The notes beneath the pieces were generated by a model. It did not search any database and was not told the origin of the DNA. It saw nothing but the letters and a program-made list of their open reading frames with translations. 64,000 bases of DNA from Planctomycetaceae bacterium (GTDB taxonomy: Bacteria; Planctomycetota; Planctomycetia; Gemmatales; Gemmataceae), in the NCBI GenBank assembly GCA_013823135.1, contig PNLP01000015.1:1-64000 (forward strand), given 5' to 3'. Positions 26,308 through 35,290 of the stretch are shown in pieces. The first letter of the stretch is position 1. Each line of letters begins with the position of its first letter. A program made the position numbers and the translations under genes.

Positions 26308-27195
26308 ATGACACGCTGGTTCGCCATTGCCTCCGTCGCGTTGATCGCCACGGGAGTCACGCTCTTCACCACGGGCCGTTCCGCCTCCAACCAACTGCCT
26401 CCGACCGGTGCCCTTCAGCCCCCAGTAGCTGCCGCACAGCCTGCCGAGTCGCTCGACGGCACGTGGGAACTGGTTTCCGTCATCGAAGATGGAAAGGCCC
26501 TTCCGCTCGACATCGTGAAGCAAACGATGATCAAGGATGCCCGGATCGTCATCAAGGGACCAACAGTCGCACTCATTCGCCCGGATGGGAAAATTCGAAC
26601 GCTGGCATTCGTGACGGACTCCAAAGCCAGCCCCAAAACGGTCGATGTGGCTGGCGAGATGCGAGTCGGCGGGAAGGGGATCTACATGCGGGACGGCGAC
26701 GTGCTCATGATCTGCACCCGCGGATCGGATACCGAAACGCGACCGACCGTCATGGCTTCGCTCAGCGGCAGCGACACCTTCCTGATGACCTTCCGGCGTG
26801 TTGATGCCGCCCCGGTTCAACCGCCCGTCGCGCAATACAAGCCACCGGCGCCCGTCGCGTTCCCGGCCGAAGACGGCATTCGCAAGACGCTCATCGGCAC
26901 CTGGGGCCACCAGACCGACGAGCAGATCGTGAAAGTGACCTTCAACTCGGACGGTACGTTCGGGTTGCTCCGGACGTACAAGAAGGGGTTCAAGAAGGTG
27001 TTCGACCAGGAAGACCGAACAAGTGGCACGTGGCGGCTCAAGGATGGCGAAGTCACGTTGAGCGTGATCGCCTCGACCAACCGGGAGAACATCGGACAGG
27101 TGTATTCGTACCGGATCTCGTCGATCAACGATACCGAGGTGATTTACATCGAAACCATCTCGGGTCAGCGTCGCGTGGAGTGGAAGTTGCGGTGA
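26308..27195 (+). CDS. Exported TIGR03067-type protein
   Basis: A 295-residue protein with an N-terminal membrane or signal segment ('MTRWFAIASVALIATGVTLF'). Residues about 50-165 fit the planctomycete TIGR03067 domain ('LDGTWELVSVIEDGKALP', 'SGSDTFLMTFRRV'). Residues about 190-295 form a second lipocalin-like unit ('LIGTWGHQTDEQIVKVTFN', 'SGTWRLKDGEVTLSV'). Both halves begin with a GTW motif, so the protein looks like two related beta-barrels. The function of this family is unknown. No neighbour suggests a pathway. Confidence 0.82.
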   Translation: MTRWFAIASVALIATGVTLFTTGRSASNQLPPTGALQPPVAAAQPAESLDGTWELVSVIEDGKALPLDIVKQTMIKDARIVIKGPTVALIRPDGKIRTLAFVTDSKASPKTVDVAGEMRVGGKGIYMRDGDVLMICTRGSDTETRPTVMASLSGSDTFLMTFRRVDAAPVQPPVAQYKPPAPVAFPAEDGIRKTLIGTWGHQTDEQIVKVTFNSDGTFGLLRTYKKGFKKVFDQEDRTSGTWRLKDGEVTLSVIASTNRENIGQVYSYRISSINDTEVIYIETISGQRRVEWKLR

Positions 27196-27317
27196 ACCTG
27201 TGCCGGCGGTGAGGTGTCGAGAAGTGGGCGGCCGGGTGGGTTGAGACTGAACGATCGTTCCACCCGGTCGTAAACTATTCGATATCGAGAATTCTCACCG
27301 CCGTCTTAGGAACTTCA

Positions 27318-28937
27318 ATGCCTCGTGTTCTGATCGCTGACAAGCTCGAAACCTCCGGAATCGAGCTTCTCCAAGCTGCTGGCCTTGAGGTCGAAACCCG
27401 CCTCGGTCTGAAAGGTGCCGAACTCGCCGCAGCACTTCGCGAGTTCGACGCCTGCATCGTTCGTTCGCAACCCAAAATCACCGCTGAGTGCCTCGAAAAC
27501 CCCGGAAAGCTCCGGGCCATCGCCCGCGCCGGCGTCGGCGTCGATAACGTCGATGTGGCCGCCGCGACCCGCAAGGGGATCGTGGTGATGAACACGCCGG
27601 GCGGGAACTCCGTCTCGGCCGCAGAACACACCATCGCGCTGATGCTGGCGCTCGCCCGCCGCGTTTCTGTTGCTGATGCCACCATGAAGGCCGGCGGCTG
27701 GGATCGCAACAAGTTTGTCGGCACTGAAGTCGCCGGCAAAACACTCGGCGTCATCGGCCTGGGTCGCATTGGCCGCGAGGTCGCCCGGCGTGCCGCCGGC
27801 ATGGACATGAAGATCATCGTCCTCGACCCGTTCGTCACCGCCGCCCGCGCCGCGGAACTCGGCTACTCGACCGCCACTTCGCTCGATGAACTGCTCCCGA
27901 AGGTCGATTTCCTGACTGTTCACGTTCCCCTCTCGGCCGAAACCAAGAGCCTGATCGGTGCTCGCGAACTCGGCATGATGAAGAAGACCGCCCGCGTTCT
28001 GAACGTCGCCCGTGGCGGCATCATCGACGAGAAAGCACTCGCCGATGCACTCGCGGCCGGGACCATCGCCGGGGCCGGCATCGACGTGTTCTCGGTCGAG
28101 CCGATCGTTGCCGACAACCCGCTGGTCAAAGCCCCGAACATCGTCCTGACGCCGCACCTCGGGGCCAGCACCGTGGAGGCTCAGGAGAACGTCGCGGTTG
28201 AAGCGGCGCAACTGATCGCCGACTTCCTGCTGAAGGGGCAAGTCGCGAACGCCGTGAACATGGCCGCGGTAAACCCCGCCGAACTCGCGGAAGTGCGGCC
28301 ATACGTGGACCTCGCCCGCCGGCTGGGTTTGCTTCAGGCCCAGCTCGCGCACGGCCCGATCCGCAAGGCCACACTGAACTACAAGGGCGAACTCGCCGGC
28401 AAGAAGACGCGGTTGCTCACGGCAGCGTTCACTGCGGGGTTGCTCGAATACCGACTGAGCCAGGGCGTGAACCTCGTGAACGCGGAAGTGCTGGCCCGCG
28501 AACGGGGGATCGAGATTGCGGAATCGTCGAACCCGAAGAAGGGCGACTTCGCGACACTGTTGCAGGTCGAGGTCGAAACGGAACAAGGCACAACGATCGC
28601 AGCCGGCACGCTGTTCGGCGACCAGTACGTGCGGCTCGTGCAACTCGACTCGTTCCGGATGGAAGGCTACCTCGACGGCGTGCTGCTCGTGTTCACGCAC
28701 CGCGACGTGCCGGGCCTGATCGGCTTCGTCGGCACGATCTTCGGCAACCACAAGGTGAACATCGCCCAGATGACGGTGGGCCGGCAGACCGCCGGCGGCG
28801 AGGCGATTGGGATTCTGAACCTCGACAGCCTGCCGCCGGAAGCAGCGGTGAATGAAGTGAAGGCTCACCCTCAGATCAGCAACGTGACGGTGGTGACTCT
28901 GCCGAAAGCCGGCGAACTCCCTGCGTGGTTGGGGTGA
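27318..28937 (+). CDS. serA: D-3-phosphoglycerate dehydrogenase
   Basis: A 539-residue long-form SerA, which oxidises 3-phosphoglycerate in the first step of serine synthesis. NAD-binding 'GKTLGVIGLGRIGREVARRA', substrate Arg in 'RAGVGVDNVD', catalytic Arg in 'NVARGGIIDEKAL' and catalytic His in 'LTPHLGASTVEAQENVA' are visible. The intervening ASB domain (about 315-450) and a C-terminal ACT domain ('VLLVFTHRDVPGLIGFVG') fit the ~525-residue type regulated by serine. AGGAA precedes the ATG. It stands alone and is followed by a terminator-like hairpin. Confidence 0.96.
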   Translation: MPRVLIADKLETSGIELLQAAGLEVETRLGLKGAELAAALREFDACIVRSQPKITAECLENPGKLRAIARAGVGVDNVDVAAATRKGIVVMNTPGGNSVSAAEHTIALMLALARRVSVADATMKAGGWDRNKFVGTEVAGKTLGVIGLGRIGREVARRAAGMDMKIIVLDPFVTAARAAELGYSTATSLDELLPKVDFLTVHVPLSAETKSLIGARELGMMKKTARVLNVARGGIIDEKALADALAAGTIAGAGIDVFSVEPIVADNPLVKAPNIVLTPHLGASTVEAQENVAVEAAQLIADFLLKGQVANAVNMAAVNPAELAEVRPYVDLARRLGLLQAQLAHGPIRKATLNYKGELAGKKTRLLTAAFTAGLLEYRLSQGVNLVNAEVLARERGIEIAESSNPKKGDFATLLQVEVETEQGTTIAAGTLFGDQYVRLVQLDSFRMEGYLDGVLLVFTHRDVPGLIGFVGTIFGNHKVNIAQMTVGRQTAGGEAIGILNLDSLPPEAAVNEVKAHPQISNVTVVTLPKAGELPAWLG

Positions 28938-28953
28938 TGTCAGAACGGTTAGC

Positions 28954-28974
28954 GGCCGCCCCGCTGGGGCGGCC
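28954..28974. terminator. Hairpin between serA and the convergent lipoprotein gene
   Basis: GGCCGCCCC (28954-28962), loop GCT, GGGGCGGCC (28966-28974), flanked by AACGG and CGTT. No long T-run. Confidence 0.5.
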
Positions 28975-29040
28975 CGTTCTCCGATGGACGGGCGAGAGAG
29001 CCTTTGCTAACCCAGCATTTCGTTTTGCATTCCGCCGTGG

Positions 29041-29556
29041 TTACCGAATCTCGAAAGCATTCGACACCTGCACGGCACCATTTCGCCCGGTGAGGAAATC
29101 TAACTCATCGACCTTCACTGTGAACGGTGGCTTGAACTCAAACGAGACCACATTGGAACCGGTCACGTGTCCGCCCTTTCCAGCCTGGGGCGGGATATCG
29201 ACTGAGCCGATTTCGCCCGACGCGGCGACGATGTGACACCGGAAGATTTTGTTGCCCACCGGCGGTTGCGAAACGAAGTAGTCGAGGTCGTACTGAGCGA
29301 GGCCGCCATCTTTGTCGGGCAGGGTGATTTTCACGTTCCCAATCACGACTTTCTTGCCTTCCGCGTCCGCACCGGCCGCCTTGACCACGTCGGCAACCTT
29401 CGGCGAACTGAACACGAGTGTGGGCGGTTTTCCGGGTATGACCACCACGGGCGGATCGGTTCCCGGTCTGGCAGTTGGCCCTGTGGTTGGTGTGGCCTTT
29501 TTGCCGCATCCGATCGAAATGCCAAGCAGACAGATGAAGAGGGAGAATCGAATCAT
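29041..29556 (-). CDS. Hypothetical lipoprotein
   Basis: A 171-residue protein with a lipoprotein leader, 'MIRFSLFICLLGISIGCGKK', so it is probably lipid-anchored at a membrane. After a Thr/Pro-rich linker the remainder is beta-rich with no motif that I recognise ('VVIGNVKITLPDKDGGLAQY'). I start at the ATG at 29556, where the leader begins with AGGTG six bases upstream; the longer open frame to 29832 has Cys-rich, non-coding character. No known function. Confidence 0.7.
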   Translation of the reverse strand: MIRFSLFICLLGISIGCGKKATPTTGPTARPGTDPPVVVIPGKPPTLVFSSPKVADVVKAAGADAEGKKVVIGNVKITLPDKDGGLAQYDLDYFVSQPPVGNKIFRCHIVAASGEIGSVDIPPQAGKGGHVTGSNVVSFEFKPPFTVKVDELDFLTGRNGAVQVSNAFEIR

Positions 29557-29979
29557 GAGGCACCTGAGGAGAGTTGATGGGGCGAATGATGTACGATTGC
29601 TGCAAACCCGGAGTTGCTTTCCTCCGTATCGTGGCGTGAGCCATTTCTGAATGAGGCTGTCCTGAAAGTAGCACATGCAGCCTGCGCCTTCTACTTTCAA
29701 AACAGATCCGAAGCAGGCTTGTTGCTGGTGTTCCCACACAAGAGCTTCCACCGCAGCGCACCGATTGAGGATGGCCGGACATACGTCATGCGAACGGATG
29801 TGACGGGCTGCTGGGCAGACTTGAAGGAGCACTCAGCCGTTACAAACGTGGACAGAGCGGGTGCGCAACGCTCAATTGTTGCCGCCGAGGCTACAACTGC
29901 GGTTCCGATCCTGGTTCCCTCGACACGCCGCGTGCCGACACTATCTCAGCAGTGTTGAGAAACAGGACCAGGATTCGCC
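29557..29979. other. 423-bp divergent gap before the UbiA-type gene
   Basis: No gene was supported here. A weak hairpin lies near 29664-29698 (GAAAGTAG/CTACTTTC), overlapping GCCTGCGCCTTC/GAAGCAGGC pairs. Both neighbouring promoters should lie in this gap, but none stood out. Confidence 0.45.
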
Positions 29980-30861
29980 ATGCTGAATGCCGCCCGCAAG
30001 TTGCTCGAACTGATTCGCTTCAGTCACACCATCTTCGCGCTGCCGTTCGCACTCCTGGCTGCGGCGCTCGCGTGGGCCGACGAACCGTTCCGCTGGCAAG
30101 ACCTGCTCGGCATCCTCCTCTGCATGGTGTTCGCACGCAGTGCCGCGATGGCGTTCAATCGCCTGGTCGATCGGCACATCGACGCCCGCAACCCCCGCAC
30201 GGCCGCCCGCCATCTTCCCGCCGGCACTCTCAGCGTTGCCGCCGTGTGGGGTTTTACGCTCGTGTGTTGCGTCGGGTTTGTCGCGTGCACGCTGATCTTT
30301 TACTTCCGGGAGCCGTCGAACCCGTGGCCGTTGTACCTGTGCGGTCCGGTGCTGCTGTTCCTGCTCGGGTATTCGCTCGCCAAGCGGTTCACGAGCCTCG
30401 CTCACTTCTGGCTCGGTGTCGCGCTGATGCTCGCGCCGGTTGCCGCGTGGATCGCCGTGAAGGGACTCGCAGACATGACGGTGCCCGTGATTCTGGGTGC
30501 GGCGGTCGCGTTCTGGGTCGCCGGGTTCGACATCCTCTATGCGTGTCAGGATGCGGAGTTCGACCGCGAAACGGGATTGCACAGCGTTCCGGCCCGGTTC
30601 GGCGTGCTGACGAGCCTGCGGATCGCGGCGGCGTGCCATGCCGTGATGTTCGGGTTACTCGTGGGGTTGTTGTTCGCCTCGCCGCATCTGGGGGCGGTTT
30701 ACGCGGGTGGACTGGTGGCTGCTGCGGTGCTGCTGGTCTACGAGCATCGACTTGTGCGGCCCGACGACCTGACGCGAGTGAACCGCGCGTTCTTCCACGT
30801 GAACGGCGTCATCAGCGTGGGGTTACTTGTGCTCGTGCTGATTCAACTGGCGGTGAAATGA
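29980..30861 (+). CDS. UbiA-family prenyltransferase
   Basis: A 293-residue integral membrane protein with about eight or nine membrane segments. Both Mg-pyrophosphate motifs of the UbiA superfamily are present: 'NRLVDRHIDARNPRT' (NxxxDxxxD) near residue 60 and 'DAEFDRETGLHSVPARFG' near 188. These enzymes attach prenyl chains to aromatic quinone precursors. The length and the second motif resemble 4-hydroxybenzoate-type and the futalosine-pathway MqnP enzymes; a menaquinone role is likely for this kind of bacterium, but the substrate cannot be read. AGGA lies upstream of the ATG. It stands convergent with the following kinase gene. Confidence 0.9.
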   Translation: MLNAARKLLELIRFSHTIFALPFALLAAALAWADEPFRWQDLLGILLCMVFARSAAMAFNRLVDRHIDARNPRTAARHLPAGTLSVAAVWGFTLVCCVGFVACTLIFYFREPSNPWPLYLCGPVLLFLLGYSLAKRFTSLAHFWLGVALMLAPVAAWIAVKGLADMTVPVILGAAVAFWVAGFDILYACQDAEFDRETGLHSVPARFGVLTSLRIAAACHAVMFGLLVGLLFASPHLGAVYAGGLVAAAVLLVYEHRLVRPDDLTRVNRAFFHVNGVISVGLLVLVLIQLAVK

Positions 30862-30900
30862 CGGTGCAAACGCGATGGGACTTTCACCCCGTCGTGGGCT

Positions 30901-32499
30901 TCACTTCTTCATCAACAGAATCACGATCCCGGCGACGGCGAGCCCCAAGGCCGCGACAAGCACGAGGATGATCGCGGTAGCGTTCGACCGGGGTGCGGGC
31001 TCGTAGTCCGCCTCGTCGTCTTCTTCCCGAACGGGACGGCGGCGTGGCTTGCGTGGGGTTGCGTCGTCCGAATTGTTCCCGTCTGGCGTCGTGTCGATTT
31101 CCGATTGTTCTGGCTTCCGCCGGCCCTTCATTCGATCCGATGGGGTGCTGGTGATCTTCCCGGTTTCGGCTGCACCCTTCGCTTGCTCGTCGCCCGGTGA
31201 GGGGCGTGAATCGGAGTTGGGTGCCTTCTTCCGTGGTGGCGGCGGTGGGGAATTCGACGGCGGCGGGAACGTGGGTGCGAACACGTGTGAGGCTGGGCCG
31301 CCCGCGCTTCCAGAGCCACCCGCGCTTGGCACGGGTGCCGGCTGCGGACCGGCAGGGCGAGCGGCCATGGCTGCGGAAGTTGGGTTAGGCACTGCGGCAC
31401 GGCCAATCGCCACGCGGCCCGATCGCTCCGGAATCCACGCAGGATCTGCTGGCGGCGGAACGTCGTCCAGCACGAACGGCGTGAGCGCCTCGAAGACCTC
31501 CAAAGGTGTTGCGTATCGTTCCTCGGGCTTCTTCCGCAGCATCTTGTGGATGACGCCCGCGAGCTTTAAAGGCACCTCGGGCCGGAGCTTGTTGATTGGC
31601 GTCGGGTTCTTGACCTGCTGCCAGACCATCTTTTCGCCTGCCGGGCCATCGGGGAACAGGGTCTGGCCCGAGAGGAGGAAGTACAGCGTGGCCCCGAGCG
31701 AATAGAGGTCAGCGCGGATGTCCACCGTGGAGCTATCAACGGCCTGCTCGGGAGCGATGTAGTCCTCGGTGCCGAGAATGCTGCGGTCCACAGCCTGGCG
31801 AGTCAGTTCGCCGGTTTCGTCGGCCTCGGAGCGAACCAGACCAAAGTCGAGAATCTTCACCACGCCGCCGCGGTCGAGGAGCATGTTCGCCGGACGGATG
31901 TCGCGGTGGACGAACTTCTGCTCGTGGGCGTGCTGGAGACCGAACGCGACCTGTCGGGCGTAGTGGCACGCGGTGGAGACTTCGAGTGGGCCGTGCTTCG
32001 AGACGATTGTCTGGAGGCTGGCCCCGTCGACATATTCCATGACGAGGTAAAGGAGTTTCCCGTCCTGGCAAAGGTCGAAGACGTGGACGATGTTCGGGTG
32101 GTCGAGCGTGCCGGCGGCCCGTGCTTCACGGTAGAAGCGTTCCTTCGCGATCGGGTCGTTTTCGTAGGCTTGCGGCGACAACGCTTTGAGCGCGACCAGT
32201 CGATTCATGTTGACGTGATGGGCGAGGTAAACCTGCCCAACGCCGTCGCTTCCGAGTTGATCGAGGATGAGATAGCTGCCGAGTTGGAACCCCTTGTACT
32301 TCCCGATGGCGAATTTTTCACCGTGGAAACGAGTGATGAGCCCGGCTTCGATGAGCCGTTCGATCATCTCATTCGGCGTGCGTGGCGGCTGGCCGAGCTC
32401 GGCCAGCTCGTCGAAAAGCCCCTGCAATTTCTCCGCTGGCACGACACCGCTACGGCTCACGCGGTCGAGCAGTTCGGGAATGGTGGTGGGTGGCGGCAT
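30901..32499 (-). CDS. Tail-anchored Ser/Thr protein kinase
   Basis: A 532-residue kinase. Residues 1-75 share a helical module with the kinase at 8780-11314 (compare 'LIEAGLITRFHGEKF' here with 'LVQDRLLTPFQAKVL'). The kinase domain (76-345) has Lys105 in 'LVALKAL', DFG at 218, 'APEQA' and a catalytic loop 'HRDIRPAN', in which the usual Lys is replaced by Arg. A long Pro/Ser/Lys-rich linker leads to one C-terminal membrane segment ('AIILVLVAALGLAVAGIVIL') with almost nothing outside, so unlike the phosphate receptor it has no sensor domain. An ATG at 32499 is preferred over a GTG at 32532. Substrates are unknown. Confidence 0.92.
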   Translation of the reverse strand: MPPPTTIPELLDRVSRSGVVPAEKLQGLFDELAELGQPPRTPNEMIERLIEAGLITRFHGEKFAIGKYKGFQLGSYLILDQLGSDGVGQVYLAHHVNMNRLVALKALSPQAYENDPIAKERFYREARAAGTLDHPNIVHVFDLCQDGKLLYLVMEYVDGASLQTIVSKHGPLEVSTACHYARQVAFGLQHAHEQKFVHRDIRPANMLLDRGGVVKILDFGLVRSEADETGELTRQAVDRSILGTEDYIAPEQAVDSSTVDIRADLYSLGATLYFLLSGQTLFPDGPAGEKMVWQQVKNPTPINKLRPEVPLKLAGVIHKMLRKKPEERYATPLEVFEALTPFVLDDVPPPADPAWIPERSGRVAIGRAAVPNPTSAAMAARPAGPQPAPVPSAGGSGSAGGPASHVFAPTFPPPSNSPPPPPRKKAPNSDSRPSPGDEQAKGAAETGKITSTPSDRMKGRRKPEQSEIDTTPDGNNSDDATPRKPRRRPVREEDDEADYEPAPRSNATAIILVLVAALGLAVAGIVILLMKK

Positions 32500-32664
32500 T
32501 GTCCCGCGGGGCAAGGAGGAGGGCAAAAACACGACACGAGTCTCGCCACAGTATAGAACACGTCGTGTCGGAGGTCATCCGAATAATCGAGTGGGCTGGC
32601 CTTGGTGGGGTGCTCCTGGTTTCGGGAGTCTGCGAAGCCGCCAACGGCTTTCGCGAATCCTCCC

Positions 32665-32684
32665 CGAAGCCGCTTGCGGCTTCG
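32665..32684. repeat. Small GAAGCCGC hairpin
   Basis: CGAAGCCGC (32665-32673) and GCGGCTTCG (32676-32684) around TT, in the gap between the divergent kinase and rplM genes. It belongs to the same repeat class as 33983-34024. Confidence 0.5.
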
Positions 32685-32725
32685 CACGAGGTTTCACCCG
32701 CGACGGTTCTTTCCGAAATGCCGGG

Positions 32726-32756
32726 TTGACGCTCAGGCGGCCGGTCGTACTATGAT
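32726..32756 (+). promoter_or_regulatory. Putative rplM promoter
   Basis: TTGACG at 32726-32731 with TACTAT (16-base spacing) or TATGAT (19-base spacing) near 32748-32756, about 65 bases before rplM. The -10 choice is ambiguous. Confidence 0.45.
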
Positions 32757-32819
32757 AAACTTCCGGTCATCCCGGACGAAATTGCGTATTTCCCGGCTAC
32801 TTTGCGGCGGATCGAAACG

Positions 32820-33263
32820 ATGTCCACGACGATTGCAAACGCAGCCACGGTCAACCCCAAGTGGATCGTGATCGACGCGACGGATCTGGTGGTCGGCCGG
32901 CTCGCGGTCTCCATCGCCTCAATCCTTCGCGGCAAGCACAAGCCTGAATACACCCCGCACACCGACACGGGCGACTTCGTCGTCGTCGTGAACGTGGAAA
33001 AGGTGCAGTTTACAGGCAAAAAGTGGGAACAAAAAGAGTACCAGGACTACTCCCACTATGCCGGCGGTCAGAAGATCACCACGGCCAAGGAAATGCTCGC
33101 CCGGAAGCCCGCGGAGATCATTCGCCGGGCGGTGAAGCGGATGATGCCGCGTGGCCCCCTGGGTTTCAAGCAGATGACCAAGTTGCGGCTGTACGCCGGC
33201 AACCAGCACCCGCACCAGGCTCAACAGCCCAAAGAGCTCAAGCTGACCTGCACCAAGAGCTGA
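32820..33263 (+). CDS. rplM: 50S ribosomal protein L13
   Basis: A 147-residue L13. Signature stretches include 'WIVIDATDLVVGRLAVSIAS', 'LRGKHKPEYTPHTDTGDFVV' and 'VKRMMPRGPLG'. It is an early-assembly protein of the large subunit. I take the ATG at 32820 ('MSTTIAN'); an upstream TTG at 32802 would add six residues. It forms the conserved rplM-rpsI operon with the next gene, 70 bases downstream. Confidence 0.96.
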   Translation: MSTTIANAATVNPKWIVIDATDLVVGRLAVSIASILRGKHKPEYTPHTDTGDFVVVVNVEKVQFTGKKWEQKEYQDYSHYAGGQKITTAKEMLARKPAEIIRRAVKRMMPRGPLGFKQMTKLRLYAGNQHPHQAQQPKELKLTCTKS

Positions 33264-33333
33264 ACTGAAGCGGCCGCCCTGATGCGATGGGGCGGCTAAC
33301 CATTTCGCACACCCGCAACGGACTTGAACGATC

Positions 33334-33963
33334 ATGGCCGAGAAGAAGACCAGCAAAGCCCCACGAACGTTCTACATCGCCACCGGCCGGCGTAAGACTG
33401 CGGTCGCCCGCGTCCGCGTCACCGAAGGCAAGGGCGTGATCCTCATCAACGACCGCCCGGTCGATCAGTACTTCTCCGAAGACAAGGACCGCGCAGCCGT
33501 GCTCGGGCCGTTGAAGATCACCGATCAGGCGAACCGCGTCGACGTGTTCGTGAAGACCAACGGCGGCGGCATCACCGGGCAGGCCGGGGCCGTGAGCCAG
33601 GGTCTCGCACGGGCGATGAAGACGATGTTCAGCCCGGCTTCCGAGCAGAAGTCGCGCGTGTTCAACAACACGACGATCATCAAGGGCTACCAGGACGAGA
33701 AGAAGGCACGCGAGAAGGCGAAGGCCATTCTGGCGAAGCCACCCGCCCCGGTCGTTCCCCGCGTGATCGGCGGCCCCGCTCTGCTGCCACCCGGAACAGC
33801 ACCGACAGCCGCCCCGGTGTCGACCGATCCGGTCGATATCGCGACGGGCATGATCAAGAAACTCCGCGACTCGGGCTACCTGACCCGCGACGCCCGCATG
33901 AAGGAGCGTAAGAAGTACGGCCTCCGCGGTGCTCGCCGTGGAACCCAGTTCTCGAAGCGCTAA
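33334..33963 (+). CDS. rpsI: 30S ribosomal protein S9 with internal insertion
   Basis: A 209-residue S9, against about 130 in most bacteria. The N-terminal part ('YIATGRRKTAVARVRV', 'TNGGGITGQAGAVSQGLARAM') and C-terminal tail ('GYLTRDARMKERKKYGLRGA' through 'TQFSKR', which contacts P-site tRNA) are normal. Between them, about residues 97-172 are extra: a charged helix ('DEKKAREKAKAILAK') and a Pro/Ala-rich stretch ('GGPALLPPGTAPTAAP'). The frame is continuous and codon use looks like the rest, so it is a genuine extended protein. Paired with rplM. Confidence 0.95.
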   Translation: MAEKKTSKAPRTFYIATGRRKTAVARVRVTEGKGVILINDRPVDQYFSEDKDRAAVLGPLKITDQANRVDVFVKTNGGGITGQAGAVSQGLARAMKTMFSPASEQKSRVFNNTTIIKGYQDEKKAREKAKAILAKPPAPVVPRVIGGPALLPPGTAPTAAPVSTDPVDIATGMIKKLRDSGYLTRDARMKERKKYGLRGARRGTQFSKR

Positions 33964-33982
33964 TCGAATCGGATTTCGTCTT

Positions 33983-34024
33983 CGCCGCTTGCGGCTTCGC
34001 AGACATGCGAAGCCGCAAGCGGCG
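33983..34024. terminator. 18-bp-stem hairpin after rpsI
   Basis: Perfect arms 33983-34000 and 34007-34024 (CGCCGCTTGCGGCTTCGC and complement) with loop AGACAT, between the convergent rpsI and PfkB genes. Probably a bidirectional terminator, and one of a dispersed class (23169, 32665). Confidence 0.65.
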
Positions 34025-34028
34025 ATTC

Positions 34029-34979
34029 TCATTTCACCCCAAACACCGCCCGTTCCACTTCTTTGCGGTCGATGCGGGGTGTCCCGCCGGGTTGCTCGCA
34101 CACCCTCGCCGCGTAGTGAACCGCGAACTGGGCGCACTCCCGCAGCGGTCGCCCTTCGAGGTGCAGACACACCATCGCTGCCGTGAACGAATCCCCGGCA
34201 CCCACGGTATCGACGACCTTTGCTGGCACGCCGGATTCGTGGTGCCGGATTGTTTCGCTGGTTAACTCTGCGCCATCTGCCCCACGAGTGACGATCCAGA
34301 GTCGATCTTCGAGTTTGGTGAAATGGCGGAGATACTTGAACATGCCTTCGGTCGTGCGCGGCCAGGGATCGTCATCCATCATGTGATCGATGCACATCGC
34401 GATTAGCCCATCCTCGTTCTCGTTCATCTTTGCCCAATGGGAGTTCACAACCGACTGCTCAAAGGCGTCCCAGTCCCGCCTCCCTGGTCCGTGTTTCTCT
34501 CCTCGAATGTTCACGTCGAACACGACCAATCCCGGATTTGAGCCGCGACGGCTCTTCAAGCCTGCCGCTTTGAGAATCGTCTGACGGCTTACTTTGTTCC
34601 GGAAGCCGAGTGTGCCGTGACACAATGCAGCAGCACGGCGGATCACGTCAGCAAGAACATTGTTCCACTCGATGCTGTCCCAGGCGACTTTCTCGACGAT
34701 GCGATAACTCGGTTGCCCTGCATTATCGACTGTGACCTGCACTGTGCCCGTTGGAAGTTTGCGATCCGTCTGGATGTACTCGTCGCTCAGGCCGAGTTCG
34801 CGGACACGTTCGCGGAGCTCGCGGCCGAGGTCGTCGTTGCCGACGCGCGACACGATCACCGCCGGATGGCCGAGTTGATGGCAGTGGAACGCGAAGTTGA
34901 ACGGAGCGCCGCCTGCAACCTTGCGGCCATCGGGGTACACGTCCCAGAGCAGTTCGCCGATGCCAACGATGGGGTTCAT
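34029..34979 (-). CDS. PfkB-family carbohydrate kinase
   Basis: A 316-residue ribokinase-fold sugar kinase, probably a fructokinase. The N-terminal 'GIGELLWDVYPDGRKVAGGA' with 'GAPFNFAFHCHQLG' and the C-terminal anion hole 'VVDTVGAGDSFTAAMVCLH' (catalytic Asp) are diagnostic of PfkB. The sugar cannot be fixed; the 'GELLWD.YP' opening is common in fructokinases. The gene is isolated between a terminator-like hairpin and a repeat element. Confidence 0.92.
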   Translation of the reverse strand: MNPIVGIGELLWDVYPDGRKVAGGAPFNFAFHCHQLGHPAVIVSRVGNDDLGRELRERVRELGLSDEYIQTDRKLPTGTVQVTVDNAGQPSYRIVEKVAWDSIEWNNVLADVIRRAAALCHGTLGFRNKVSRQTILKAAGLKSRRGSNPGLVVFDVNIRGEKHGPGRRDWDAFEQSVVNSHWAKMNENEDGLIAMCIDHMMDDDPWPRTTEGMFKYLRHFTKLEDRLWIVTRGADGAELTSETIRHHESGVPAKVVDTVGAGDSFTAAMVCLHLEGRPLRECAQFAVHYAARVCEQPGGTPRIDRKEVERAVFGVK

Positions 34980-35028
34980 GAGAGACGGTGGAGGAATGAG
35001 ATTGTGTCAGGGTGTGGTGAAGGCAACT

Positions 35029-35215
35029 CCCCCTCACCCGGCTCGCAAAGCCTCGCCGACCTCTCCCCCATCAAAGCATGGGGGCGAGGTGGGGGCGCAG
35101 CGTCTTCTCTTCAAGCAGAACAATCCTTGTGCTTTGAAACAAAGCCAATCACCCCCACCTCGCCCCCGGTTTCGGGGGAGAGGTCGCGACGAGTCTTCGA
35201 GTCGCGGGTGAGGGG
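35029..35215. repeat. MITE-like inverted repeat element, copy 2
   Basis: Second copy of the 13252-13440 element: terminal CCCCTCACCCG and complement, internal GACCTCTCCCCC and GGGGCGAGGTGG blocks, and an identical right-end stretch GGTCGCGACGAGTCTTCGAG. The centre differs from copy 1. It occupies most of the 34980-35290 gap. Confidence 0.85.
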
Positions 35216-35265
35216 ACAACCTTCACTACTACCCGGAGCGATTTCGCTCATTCCGCCATTGTGTA

Positions 35266-35288
35266 GTCCGCTCACGGAGTGAGCGGAC
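35266..35288. repeat. GTCCGCTCAC hairpin
   Basis: GTCCGCTCAC (35266-35275), a 3-base loop, and GTGAGCGGAC (35279-35288), just past the end of the enoyl-CoA hydratase gene; candidate terminator or REP. Confidence 0.55.
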
Positions 35289-35290
35289 CA

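Noticed and set aside
27315..28868. 517-codon minus-strand frame opposite serA
   Set aside because: Antisense shadow of a certain gene; no motif, and no start signal.
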